A DNA stretch of 64,000 nt, from contig CATQJL010000112.1 in the NCBI GenBank assembly GCA_958299035.1, forward strand, positions 5,750,123-5,814,122, written 5' to 3'. This document shows positions 54,602 to 64,000 of the stretch, piece by piece. The DNA comes from Cylicocyclus nassatus. Taxonomy: Eukaryota > Nematoda > Chromadorea > Rhabditida > Strongylidae. The notes beneath the pieces were generated by a model. The model searched no databases and was not told where the DNA came from. It saw only the letters and a program-made list of their open reading frames with translations. A program made the position numbers and the translations under genes. How positions within the stretch are numbered: position 1 is the first letter of the stretch; every line of letters starts with the position of its first letter.

Positions 54602-55110
54602 ACCTCCTGTGCGCGGGTATATACACCCACAAAGTTGGCGCGTGCCCGAGAGGGAGGTCCTACCGCGTGCAAACGGGAACGGACTGCGATATATAGTCGT
54701 CCTCACCCCACTAGTCGGTCGGTAGACGAATTCGAATTCGAACTGGAGCAGGCAGGTCGCGGCAGAGCACGGCACTTTAGCTCTCCGTACAAATTCACGC
54801 ATTCTCTTTGCGTATTTCTTCGCCATTACTTAGCAGTTTTTGTATTGTTACAACGTTTTTGGCCTATATTGAGTTCTGTAACTGCTGAGCGTTGTCTCCT
54901 GTCGCGCTCTGCCGTGACAGGCCTGCTCCAAATCAAATTTGAATTCGTCCACCGACCGACTAGTGGGCTGAGGGCGACTATACAACGCGGGTGCAGAAAC
55001 GAACTCCGCCAGTTGGGCCGCCTCCGCGGACTAATGGTCCTACAGCGACATGCAACAACGTTGCAAAAAGAATTCTCAGCGGAGGCTGCTCAAAACTGGC
55101 GGAATTCGTC
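54602..55110. repeat. GC-rich island with nested inverted repeats
   Basis: About 54675-54775 and 54893-54995 are inverted copies sharing CCCACTAGTCGGTCGGT, GACGAATTC and GGAGCAGG-GGTC-CGGCAGAGC. They enclose a 117-base spacer. A second pair, CGCCAGTTGGGCCGCCTCCG (54998-55030) and the inverse of GCGGAGGCTGCTCAAAACTG (55078-55108), lies outside. The AATTCGAATTCGAA string at about 54728 is itself repeated. The 226-codon plus frame (54635-55315) translates these arms and is rejected as a gene. Probably a foldback element or LTR-derived DNA. Confidence 0.7.
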
Positions 55111-55261
55111 TCCCTATTCATATAGCGCTCTCGGCCTCCTGCTGAAGATGCTCGCATTGCAGAAATGCTACAGCATTATTGTTCCAATGACCCGCTATTT
55201 TTTATTAGCGGCGGCGAGCTTCAGATTTGGACGAGCAAAGTCTGCGCGGAACAACAAAATG

Positions 55262-55428
55262 TACCCTTTGGTTCAAGAAGCAGTGGCGGCTGGAAGGCGG
55301 AACTTCGTGACCTAATTAAAACCAAGTAATGATCACAGGGCGGGAGAGACGCAGACTGCGTCGCGGGCACGACCGGCTTCAGGTTACAAAACCCGGCCTT
55401 CCAGCCGCCAAGCCAGTTAAATCAAATA
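55262..55428 (-). mobile_element. MITE, TACCCTTTGATTCAA family, copy 4 (inverted)
   Basis: Left end TACCCTTTGGTTCAAGAAGC then GGCGGCTGGAAGGCGG; right end GCCAAGCCAGTTAAATCAAA then TA. The interior is in reverse orientation to the other copies: GTGACCTAATTAA and GGGAGAGACGCAGACTGCGT. The TA tips are kept. Confidence 0.8.
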
Positions 55429-56645
55429 CGCATGATTGCAGATATCACTGCGGGCATTTTTAGATGGCGGGTTCTCTTTAATATCCAAATAGTTCAATGC
55501 CCGTGTCATTAAGGTCATATCCAGTAATATGAGGACAGTTGAAAATTGTTGAGCAAAACGTTACTAAAGTCAATCCAAGAAGCTCAGATAAGTTCATTTG
55601 TCGGCGATTGAATCAAGGGTCCAATCGATTTTATATGCTACTGGTAATCCAACTAGTCAAAGCTGTCGTGACTGCTAATCTCTGGTCAGGAAGCCACCTT
55701 AAAATCTGTACTATAAGTACATGTGTGTACTTAGATTTGTTTAGTGTAAGAGGAGTAGTGATATCTAGTAACTCGATATTCTTCCGTGCTAGACATTACT
55801 CTACATCTCGTAGTCTGTGCTACTCCTGTTCGCTCGATGCGGTCAATTAACTCACCAAAACTAAGGAGATTTCTCCGGAACGGAGCAAAAAGTTGGTATG
55901 TGGTGTTTCAATAGAATCTGTACTTTTTTGTTATCTTTATAACAACACCGTCTCAATAGACATAGAATCAACAAAAGGAAGTGAAAGAAATTTCACGGTA
56001 GTCTTCCTGTCTTCCATATTTTCTGGCTTCTTAGAAATGCTAGAATCACTTGACATACTTCAGTCATCAATTACTATTATGATTATGTTTATGCGAACAA
56101 TACTTCTCACTTTTGAATATTTTTTGAACTATTAAAGCGTCTTTTTTTCCTATGAAGATTGCATGAATGCGAATAATCTCGTAAATCAAGACGATAAACA
56201 ACGCTTAAAACTATTCATTTCTCCTTTTCAAGATCTGTAAAGACTAATAGGCTGTGGTTAGCTAAATTATCTTCAAAAATCAGAATTGGTCTTAGAGCAA
56301 AAGCTTACATATGCTTTATTCTGACAGCTGATTTGGTATTTGTGCTCAACAGAGTTTAGAATGCGCGCTCCTTGGCTAATTTCTACGCGCAAATGTTGTC
56401 AGCACCGCAGAGACACCATATTAACTGTTAAGTCAACTTGAGAGTCTTCAAATTTTTTTGTTAATAATTAGAAAAATGGGAAAACTCATAGAGGGATGGG
56501 ATGACCTATCAGCTTCTTTTAATATTATAGTTTAAACTTTGCAAGTTTATCTTATATTTTTGTTGTACTTCAACTTTTATACTGACCACTCTTTGTTGTT
56601 ATTGTTCCTTGCTGCAGCTGAAAATCGTATCAGCGTATTTTTCAG
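55429..56645. other. Interval without a secure gene
   Basis: Two plus-strand frames (55539-55850 and 55893-56135) have no splice support and mixed composition. CGGCGATTGAATCAAGGGT near 55602 resembles the end of the TACCC MITE family. No other repeat partner. Confidence 0.3.
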
Positions 56646-57928
56646 GAGCAGCGACAAAGTTGGCGCGCAGTTCAGTACTCCACAAATGGATCGAAAGAGT
56701 CGAGTAAATGGCACGAGGCGGTTGAGTGAAGGACAAACGAATGGAGCTGTCAACAACGGAAAGGTAGATCAAGGAGATAATAGTGCTAAGCAAAAGAAAC
56801 CCATCAAATGGGAGGTAAGCCTACGAGGTTTTCCTTCACGTCATCCGAAGCGTGGAGCGTTTGCGGAGAGGATGAGAGTGTACTCTCATAGGGATTCGAG
56901 AAGAGACGAGGTGTTCTTTGAGTTAATTGAATAGATAGAAAAAAATTGAGCCTTAAAAGACTTTGCGAGGTGTTGAAAGAGGGGAGGAGTAATGCACTTC
57001 TCTCTACCTTTATGCAGCTGAGTTATTTATAAGCTAATTTGTGCGCTACACACCTTGCGCGTGACCTCACGACATGAGTGTTTGCATGTTGCCCATTTCA
57101 GAAGATTACTTTTGTTTTCTCCTTTTTCAAAGTGTATTTAGGCACTGTAATACGTGGCTAGACATTTCCAATGAGTTTGTTTGCGTTATACCGCTCAAAA
57201 ATTCGCAGCTAATAGCAAAGTGCTACTGGGTCCCCCGCGGAAGCTGCAATTCGCGGACGTAATTACAGTAATTTTTTTGCGTCTAGTTTTACAAAGTGAT
57301 GTTCCGTTCGTCTTTTTTTTCTCATCGTCTTCATTGTTTTGTCTTAGTCCCATGGTCCTACTCTCTATTTATTATGCACTTGAGCAATTTTTTCGGAAGT
57401 TCACGCATGAATAGTCTGAACACACTTCTTCCAAGTTCATTTGTAGCATGATCCTTCCTAGCGACAGCTCCCATAGAGCCCTGAACTAGTCGTACTTTCA
57501 TCAAACACTGAGTTTATTTATGCTCTAAAAGAACTTTATATTTCAACAAATGCTCAATGTATGCAATTAGCATAAAACTGAGATCTCTGCATTTATTCAA
57601 ATGCTAAGAAAACATTCTAATGCATCTTTTAGACTTTCATTAGGAGTGTGGCATTTTGCTACATTACCGTGTCATAGCGCAAATTTGTAATTCTCTTTGA
57701 TTGGTCTCAATTTTTGCTCGATTCTTACAAAGAATAAACGTCACCGTGGAACATTTCATATCAAAGGCGCTCATTTACTGTAGGGCATACTGTAGCAGAG
57801 CAAAGGGTCCGCTTCCTCAACGCTATCCAAAGATGAAAAATGATAATTATTTCATTCGCGCTCGAAATGCAAAATCGGAATTTTTGCAAAATACTCATTT
57901 TGACAGCTTGGAAAATCTTCTTGGGTGA
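56646..57928 (+). CDS. Candidate four-exon gene, unknown protein (about 117 residues)
   Basis: A TATTTTTCAG site at 56636-56645 (trans-splice-like) precedes ATG at 56686. Exon 1 reads MDRKSRVNGTRRLSEGQTNG and ends KKPIKWE at GTAAGC (56815) in phase 0. Exon 2 (57102-57146) after GCCCATTTCAG reads KITFVFSFFKVYLGT and ends at GTAATA. Exon 3 (57209-57258) after AAAATTCGCAG reads LIAKCYWVPRGSCNSR and ends at GTAATT in phase 2. Exon 4 (57799-57928) after CTGTAGCAG reads AKGPLPQRYPKMKNDNYFIR, then KSEFLQNTHFDSLENLLG and TGA. All phases agree. Exon 1 is strong; exons 2-3 are weaker. The N-terminus is polar and exon 2 hydrophobic. It converges on the minus-strand gene at 58619 across a foldback MITE. 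Confidence 0.5.
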
Positions 57929-57966
57929 ATTACCGCATCGAAAATGTGGCAACTGTGCCTAGAATC

Positions 57967-58535
57967 GAGCCCCTGACTCAGGTGGAAAAGACGGCTTGCG
58001 GCGTATTAACCCTGACGAAAGCGTCGAGACTCAATAGCTTTGTTCCAAATGATTTACACGAGCTTGAATTTTGATATTTGGAAGGGAAATTTGGCAAGGA
58101 TCCGAAAAACCATTGAATGTTCAGAATTTACTTTCATTTAGAAAGTTTTCATTAAATCGCCGCGACGGAAAGATTGTGGCTAAATCGCCGGATAACCTGA
58201 ATTTAGTAGGATTTGACTTTTTTGCATTCTTAGTCGTATTTTTAGAGACATTAACAAATCGGGATTGATTGAATACAAACCAAAAATGGAAAAAAAATTA
58301 AAAAAGGAAATTGGGGCTGCGACAATTTCGTCGCGATCTTTCCGTCGGGATAATTCAATGAAAACTCTTTCTGTAATAGTGAATTCTGCATTTTTATTGG
58401 TTTTTCGAATTCTTTCAGTTTTTTTCGAATATCAAAACCCGATCACGAATAATATTTCAAACAAAGTTATGGGGTCCCGACGATTTCGTGAAGGCTGATA
58501 CGTCGCAGGCGGTTTTTCACCCGAATCGGGGGCTC
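57967..58535. mobile_element. Foldback element with diverged arms, 569 bases
   Basis: Starts GAGCCCCTGACTCAGGTG and ends with the inverse of GAGCCCCCGATTCGGGTG. Arms of about 230 bases match at roughly 70-75 percent by eye, including ACGGCTTGCGGCGTATTAAC versus CCGCCTGCGACGTATCAGCC and GCGACGGAAAGATTG versus CCGACGGAAAGATCG. No coding capacity; the plus frame 58265-58498 is arm sequence. It fills the gap between two convergent candidate genes. Confidence 0.75.
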
Positions 58536-58618
58536 ATTTCAATTATCTTCATTTCTGAAACTAGAACTTTAAAGAAGGGCACAGGAGAAAATAACCAAAA
58601 TCTATTCTTTCATTGAAA

Positions 58619-60178
58619 TCACGATCTTTTACAAGAAGCGCTTTCGTAAAGAATAAAGTTCGCTAAACCGTACTGGAAGACTGATTCAATACCAGCTAAC
58701 CTGATGCATTCATCATTCAAAATAGGAGAAATTTTAATTAGTTCTATAGCGTGGAGATCCAAAACATATGAATTATATAATATTTTATTCATTCGAAACT
58801 TGACGCTATTCAGTAGCCCCATGAGTGCACTTAATTTGTCCTGAATCAGCTCATTATGTGAATGTACATAACTAATTTATCATCTGATGTTTGCCTCAAT
58901 ATTCGTATAGTAGTCCTGTTTTGGCAAGAAGCCAACATCGCTTTTAGTCCTTTGCGATAAATTTCCTTGATTTACACTATTCCCTTCCTTTGTCACCTGT
59001 TTATTTTTTCATTTTTACATATGTTGTGATTCAGAAAGCAATTTTCTTTCTTAGGATTGGGAGTTTCTAGGTAAAATAAGCGAGAAAAGAAGCGCGAAGA
59101 AAATTTTTTTATCTGTAAAAAATTCTTTCTTTCAATAAGTACGTGCATCTCATTCACAGAACTTTGATCACCATCCAGAAAGCATGGATTATTATTTCCC
59201 CGCGCGCTTCACCGTCTAAGAGTAGTTTTTCTTGAAGCTTCTGGGGATTTGTACCAGCCAGTGCCAGCTTCATAAGGGCTATTATGAGGTGAAGTTTTGC
59301 AGAACTTGCAAATGACTCAGACCTTATGAATTTTTCTCCTAAGTAATTTTCAGTGTGGAGCATCATGCAGGCGCTGCTGCATCGGCTGTGCAGTTGTGTC
59401 CAAATGGGAGGCTTTCATGAATTTTCTTCTAATTTTTTGTTCGAGCATAGTGAAAACAAATAAATTCTGCTATATATCATGGTCCTATTTCAATCCTACA
59501 CCCTTTCAGACCTTTTTGCGCTGTACATATAACTACTGTCTTCAGAAGATCCTGAATGGAAATTCATTGTCAAGAAACTTGGTCTATGAGCTTTTCTGCA
59601 TCTTGAAGTCTGACAATAATTCTTAGGACACTTATTTGTATAGAATGACTTAATAAGTATTAGTCAAATCCCACGGAATCTGCACCCATAATAGCATTAT
59701 TTATAGTGTTTTCATCTTCATTACCTTAGTAATTGCCTTCAGGGCATTAATACAGAGCGTTGACTTCCTCTTTTTAAAACCAAATCTTGATAGATCAATG
59801 CTCTGAGATAGCAAATAAGGAAAATGCGGCAAAATGCATATTATACACTTTTGAACAGACGATAAAACACTTTATTTATTCATCTATCCATGAATGTTTT
59901 ACACATGAATTGAGCCTGCTATAATCAAGAAAGTTTGAGCATGACTCTAATAAACCCTGGTTTTAAAAATCCCATCATTAATTCAGTCCTATGACCATCG
60001 CTATATTCTGCATTCATCCGGACTTTCTCTATATATCGCCCCCAATAGCAATCTTTTCATTTATTCTTATTCGCTACACTGCACAGCAATGTGTTTTCTT
60101 TTATCTTCCGCCCTTACTCCGTACTTTTTGTATTTGGCACACGGATTTGCTGGAGAGGAGAGACTGGCGAGGGTTCTG
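58619..60178 (-). CDS. Candidate multi-exon gene, possibly helical-repeat protein
   Basis: Minus-strand exons in transcription order: 60178-60118 (RTLASLSSPANPCAKYKKYG, donor GTAAGG); 59802-59725 after GCTATCTCAG (SIDLSRFGFKKRKSTLCINA..., donor GTAATG); 59609-59512 after TTATTGTCAG (TSRCRKAHRPSFLTMNF, donor GTCTGA); about 59385-59172 (SESFASSAKLHLIIALMKLA, LAGTNPQKLQEKLLLDGEA, donor GTGATC); 58840-58619 after GCTGATTCAG (DKLSALMGLLNSVKFRMNKI, CIRLAGIESVFQYGLANFI, then TGA). Phases agree at every join. The last two exons look alpha-helical, somewhat HEAT-like; that is a guess. GF-K-ST--INA in the second exon also resembles a conserved reverse-transcriptase stretch, so a decayed LINE is the alternative. 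Confidence 0.45.
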
Positions 60179-60267
60179 CTAGACTTCCAATTACGAAAAA
60201 TCTATTGTGGACGAAGTGCACAGCTTTAGACTTTTCACAACTTCATTTGTATTAATAGCAAGAATTC

Positions 60268-60270
<3 letters not shown>

Positions 60271-60333
<63 letters not shown>
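60271..60333. repeat. (AT)n microsatellite
   Basis: About 31 uninterrupted AT units. A shorter (AT)n is at 2938-2957. Likely polymorphic in length. Confidence 0.95.
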
Positions 60334-60334
<1 letters not shown>

Positions 60335-60793
60335 TTAAGAATATGCGGAGTGTCCTTAAAGAAGAGAAAAATAGTAATTATAGGGAATGAGATTTGATTT
60401 TGTAAGCTTCTGCTACGATTTGCGTCATCAAGCCGTGGGCATACGTTCAATTAAGAGACAATTCTAGTTGTCCTTTGTGTGAATTTATAAGGGCCTTAAG
60501 TTTGTACCTTTACAACACACCTGCTTGAATCTAATGAGAACTGAACTAATGTGCTACCATTATAAACTACAAGGTCTTAATCCTACTATTCCAACTTTTC
60601 ATCTGCTTGAGTGTGTGATTTACACTCTCCTGGGCTATCTGAGTAAGTTCTTTGTTTAAGAAAAACGATTAAATACGATCTGTTAGCGATTTCCATGGCT
60701 AGTTACAAATTTTATCTACGATTAGAGCGTATGTCACTGTAAATTTGAAATTTGTAAAAGATTCATGTAACAAATCAACCAAAAGTATTTATA

Positions 60794-61742
60794 TCAGGTT
60801 GTCCCATAAGTTCCGTCCGTTTCAATTTTCAATCGCAATAAGTCATGAACTTCTTGGTTTTAGACAGATTCCAAGGTACCATTTGATAGAGCAAAGCAAG
60901 CTCTACAAGATAACTTTCTTGCTTTCGCACCAGTTTAAATCCATCTCAAGTTTGAAGCCAAAAACCAAAAAGATCCAACCGCCCGAAAAATAAAGAAAAA
61001 ATCGTAACTTCGTTTAGAAAAATCCTAGAAAATTCCTAACTTGCTCACAGATACCCTATCCACATCAGACGTTTATATATACTGTTGCTGTATTTTTTAC
61101 TTAGATAGAAATCGAAAAAACGAAAATTTTCATGTTTTTGCCAAGGTGATGCTGTGCTGTTCTCACACAAGTAGTTGTACACTACAGACCAGTAAAAGTA
61201 CAGACACAAATTTTCAGCGCTCTAAAGGCTTTAGTTCTTGAGAAATAATCGTTTTAAGACGAAACACCCGACTGTACGAAGTTAAAAATGTTTCTCGAGA
61301 ACTAAAGCCTTTAGAGCGCTGAAAATTTGTGTCTGTACTTGTACTGGTCTGTAGTGTACAACTACTTGTGTGAGAACAGCACAGCATCACCTTGGCAAAA
61401 ACATGAAAATTTTCGTTTTCTCGATTTCTATTTAAGTAAAAAATACAGCAACAGTATATATAAACGTCTGATGTGGATAGGGTATCTGTGAGCAAGTTAG
61501 GAATTTTCTAGGATTTTTCTGAACGGATTTACGATTTTTTCTTTATTTTTCGGGCGGTTGGATCTTTTTGGTTTTTGGCTTCAAACTTGAGATAAATTTA
61601 AACTGGTGCGAAAGCAAGAAAGTTATCTTGTAGAGCTTGCTTTGCTCTATCAAATGGTACCTTGGAATCTGTCTAAAACCAAGAAGTTCATGACTTATTG
61701 CGATTGAAAATTGAAACGGACGGAACTTACGGGACAACCTGA
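60794..61742. mobile_element. Near-perfect palindromic mariner-type element, 949 bases
   Basis: Ends read inward TCAGGTTGTCCCATAAGTTC CGTCCG and are flanked by TA. The two arms, about 450 bases each, are almost identical in inverse; the same peptide (DTLSTSDVYIYCCCIFYL) can be read inward from both sides, differing at one or two residues. A loop of about 45 bases near 61246-61290 separates them. It is the same family and length as 9811-10758. A transcript would fold into a hairpin of about 450 base pairs, a natural source of small RNAs. No transposase. Confidence 0.9.
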
Positions 61743-62764
61743 TACTATTGGAATTCTCTGCGGAATAATTCTTTGAAATTTTTTTAAGAGGCGAAGCAGC
61801 TGCAAAAGAGCAAATCTGTGCTAACTTAACACAATTCTATATCTTGTTGTACCAAAGAAACATTCTCGACCTAATTTTTAATGATTTTTTTTCTTTGAAA
61901 AATTCTGAAAACCTCTCTAAGAATAATTAATTTCGTATGCTTTGCGAACGTACACAATGCCCTTAAGACAGATGAAATTGTCTTTTCTGTTCTACAAATT
62001 AATTCAGTCTTTTTACGAGCTTCAAAAAACAGCGTCCGCAAAAAAATGCTGCAAGAGGTTGAAAGTACGGCTACTCACTGTTTTTGGGGGGGGGGGGGGG
62101 AGGGGGGGCTATGACAACTCTTTTTTCTCAATTTTCTCATTTTTTGTCACCTCAAAGAGGCAGCCAAACGACAGCTTTAAAGTTTTTTCTCACGTTCGAA
62201 GTTTAGATTTTCTGCTTGGGATCAACCCAGCAATGAAAATGAGAAAAACAGAGAAAAATGCGCTGTTCATATTACGCTATAAATGGTACTGAATGTAGAT
62301 GCATTCAATCATGAACCTAATGTAAGCAAAATGAGATACTATACAACTCGCTAAGAACAATCGTTTTCGTATTTTTTACGAATGTACACAGTGCCCTCAA
62401 GACAGATGAAATTGTATTTTTTGTCCTACAAATTAAGGCTTTTTTAAGAGCTTATTTAGCCTTCATTCCTTAAGAGAGGCTTGGCTATCGCTGATTTGTT
62501 CAGAAGCAAAGCAAATTTTTCCTTTTATTTTCTGACGATTACGACACATTCTAATCTATCTTGGTTGCCAGCGAAACACACTTTTGGTGCCTCACAATCA
62601 TCTGAATAACTTTGAGAACAAGAAATCGCGCGAAAATAGATATTGCATGAATAGGCAATATGTAATGAAATTCTATCTAAAACGCTAAAATGAAAGTACA
62701 GCGACGGAAAAGATCTTTCAAGACAATTTCTAAACAAGGAGAAGATAAAGATGCGTTTAGAGCC
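61743..62764. other. Interval without a gene; repeated 50-base phrase and G tract
   Basis: CAATGCCCTTAAGACAGATG (about 61957) and CAGTGCCCTCAAGACAGATG (about 62390) begin two direct copies of about 75 bases that continue AAATTGT-TTTT-TGT-CTACAAATTAA. A G-rich tract (about 16 G, A, 7 G) lies at 62085-62108. Frames here have no splice support. Confidence 0.45.
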
Positions 62765-62856
62765 GCTATGCTGACGCCGTGCTAGCGCCGTGCCGGCGTG
62801 ACGCGCATCGATCGATCGATGACGCTGCCACGGCGCTGGCACAGCAGCTCTAACCT
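62765..62856. repeat. Short GC-rich foldback centred on ATCGATCGATCGAT
   Basis: AGAGCCGCTATGCTGACGCC on the left matches the inverse of the right end (AGAGCTGCTGTGCCAGCGCC). The centre is a 14-base palindrome of ATCGAT units at about 62808-62821. The left arm has a duplicated GCCGTGC. Only one copy is in the window. Confidence 0.55.
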
Positions 62857-62871
62857 AAACCCTGTACTTGT

Positions 62872-63327
62872 TCATTTTAGTGAATTGATTTTCTTCTCAG
62901 TACCAATGGTGCTTTTTTCAAGCTTTATAGAATGTTCATATTTGGGAAGCTCCAGGATATTAGAACCAAAGAGATAACAAAATAGCCTATTCAGTTCTAC
63001 GATTATGCGATCCACATCAGACGTTCTTAATGAGCGCTTCCTGATTTTCACGATAGACAAAACAATCCCAAGGGCAATGATCGTTCTTTGCTTTTTGCGC
63101 ATATTTCCACTTGAGTTTTGCGCATTTTCCTCGTACTTCAAAAAGAACTCAGGAAATCCTTCAACTCCGCCTCCTCCACGGGAGATAATTTTTCTTATAG
63201 TTTTATTAGCAAAAAGTGGACGAGTTAAAACTTTTGCCCTACTCCTACGTACGTGTATAGGTTGAATAAGAAGGACGATCCATAGAGGGCAAGGAGGGCA
63301 AACAAAGCATTGAGAATCCAGGGGCAA
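62872..63327 (-). CDS. ORF of 151 codons, unknown
   Basis: A minus-strand ATG-initiated frame. Residues 1-55 include a Cys-rich, Pro-rich start (QCFVCPPCPLWIVLLI) and a GGGG run. The latter part reads EFFLKYEENAQNSSGNMRKK, IIALGIVLSIVKIRKRSLRT and SDVDRIIVELNRLFCYLFGS. The second half is convincingly protein-like and helical. A GTAGAA site after DRII could be a donor. It could be an upstream exon of the minus-strand candidate gene at 58619-60178, with the palindromic element in the intron. Confidence 0.35.
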   Translation of the reverse strand: MPLDSQCFVCPPCPLWIVLLIQPIHVRRSRAKVLTRPLFANKTIRKIISRGGGGVEGFPEFFLKYEENAQNSSGNMRKKQRTIIALGIVLSIVKIRKRSLRTSDVDRIIVELNRLFCYLFGSNILELPKYEHSIKLEKSTIGTEKKINSLK

Positions 63328-64000
63328 TGATAGACTTTATGCTTGAGTGATCACTGAGTTCTGATGGATTTCCTGGCATAAATGCGCTGAACGCTTTCGT
63401 GGGAGGTGCTCTTTTTCTCTCACCTTAATATACTACATTTTTTTGATTTTCTAAATTTATATAATCAAAATTCTCCATTTTTTGCAAACAAATTTCAAAA
63501 GGTATCATCATCAGTTGTTCATTTTTTATTGCAATCTCCATTTTTAATGTTTTAATGTTTTAAAAAAATCATCAAAAATGCTTACAAGTTTCTTTTCTTG
63601 ATTTACCATGTCCTTTTTTGAAATTCTGACTGCTACTTCCAATCAAATTATCAGATTTGAACAATTCAGGTCTTTAAGTTGGATTCGTTCACTGATGCGA
63701 TCATTTTCCTTGTTACAACGACACAAATGATCAGCACTACTAAAATAAATCTTTTTCTATACGAGGTAAGGTAATCTTTTTTGGGAGCTTTCAAGTTTTC
63801 AATCTTCTTTGAAATGTGTGCTACTTTGATTTTTATATAAAGTCACCAGAATTTTTAAAGGTTTTTAATTCTTCCCAGAAGAGGGTGTTGATTATGATTT
63901 TACTCGCTATATCACTTTCTATTATAAAATGACAGAGACAAAAGCAAAAAGTCGTAAATATCATTTTGTACATATGTAGTCCTAGCAAAATCTTTGATTT
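63328..64000. other. Window end without a gene
   Basis: AT-rich; no splice-bounded frame or repeat partner. Confidence 0.3.

Noticed and set aside
54635..55315. The longest plus-strand reading frame, 226 codons
   Set aside because: It crosses two pairs of inverted repeats and a MITE copy in a GC-rich island. The frame is open because AT-rich stops are rare there, and both strands are similarly open.
61041..61495. Matching peptides on opposite strands, each starting MLTDTLSTSDVYIYCC
   Set aside because: They are the two arms of the palindromic mariner-type element, not two related genes.
1..64000. Bacterial operons, CRISPR arrays, rRNA, intact transposase genes, viral genes
   Set aside because: Nothing of the kind is visible. 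Frames are short, splice signals are eukaryotic, and the repeats are inverted-repeat transposons rather than spaced arrays.

Overview
The window is AT-rich eukaryotic nuclear DNA, most probably from a rhabditid or strongylid-type nematode with a larger, more repeat-laden genome than Caenorhabditis. The evidence is: intron ends of the TTTTCAG type paired with GTAAGT-like donors, several introns of 46-80 bases, a few places where an ATG closely follows a TTTTCAG site (compatible with SL trans-splicing), interspersed CTACCGTA and CTACAGTA words familiar from nematode intergenic DNA, mariner ends with TA targets, and TTAA-targeted palindromic MITEs. There is no bacterial gene structure, rRNA, CRISPR array or intact transposase. 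The taxonomic call is inference.

The best supported content is mobile. (1) 2293-3575 is a Mutator-like element with about 200-base inverted ends, a 9-base target duplication (one mismatch) and a spliced coding fragment inside. (2) Four mariner-type elements (9811-10758, 34262-35123, 53399-53948, 60794-61742) and a probable fifth (46956-48792) lack a transposase; two of them are full palindromes of 948 and 949 bases from one family. (3) Three TTAA-flanked foldback MITEs lie at 31873-32306, 39227-40092 and 49007-49340. (4) Four copies of a 156-180 base MITE carry ends like TACCCTTTGATTCAA. (5) Single foldbacks lie at about 520-880, 18779-18975, 26133-26535 and 57967-58535. (6) Two decayed minus-strand Penelope-like retroelement remnants carry the GIY-YIG signature YIGETGR (47735-48730 and 53196-53395). 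(7) A dispersed repeat begins CTAGCTGG and ends in an ACAG-rich, TTTATATA tail. (8) A composite block at 52115-52745 contains a tRNA-like segment. GC-rich islands at 43790-44600 and 54400-55430 also look repeat-derived.

Host genes are sparse and none could be named. Phase-compatible exon chains can be read on + at 7776-9770, about 12.3-12.8 kb, 42374-49654 and 56646-57928, and on - at 58619-60178; the last two converge. Further single exons or short ORFs with good splice sites or protein-like composition are listed at lower confidence. Chains joined across kilobases of repeats are hypotheses: in a sequence this AT-rich, short ORFs with protein-like residues also arise by chance.

No pathway or gene cluster links these loci. 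The window reads as a few small-exon genes scattered through a graveyard of inverted-repeat transposons, several of which could fold into long hairpin RNA if transcribed.
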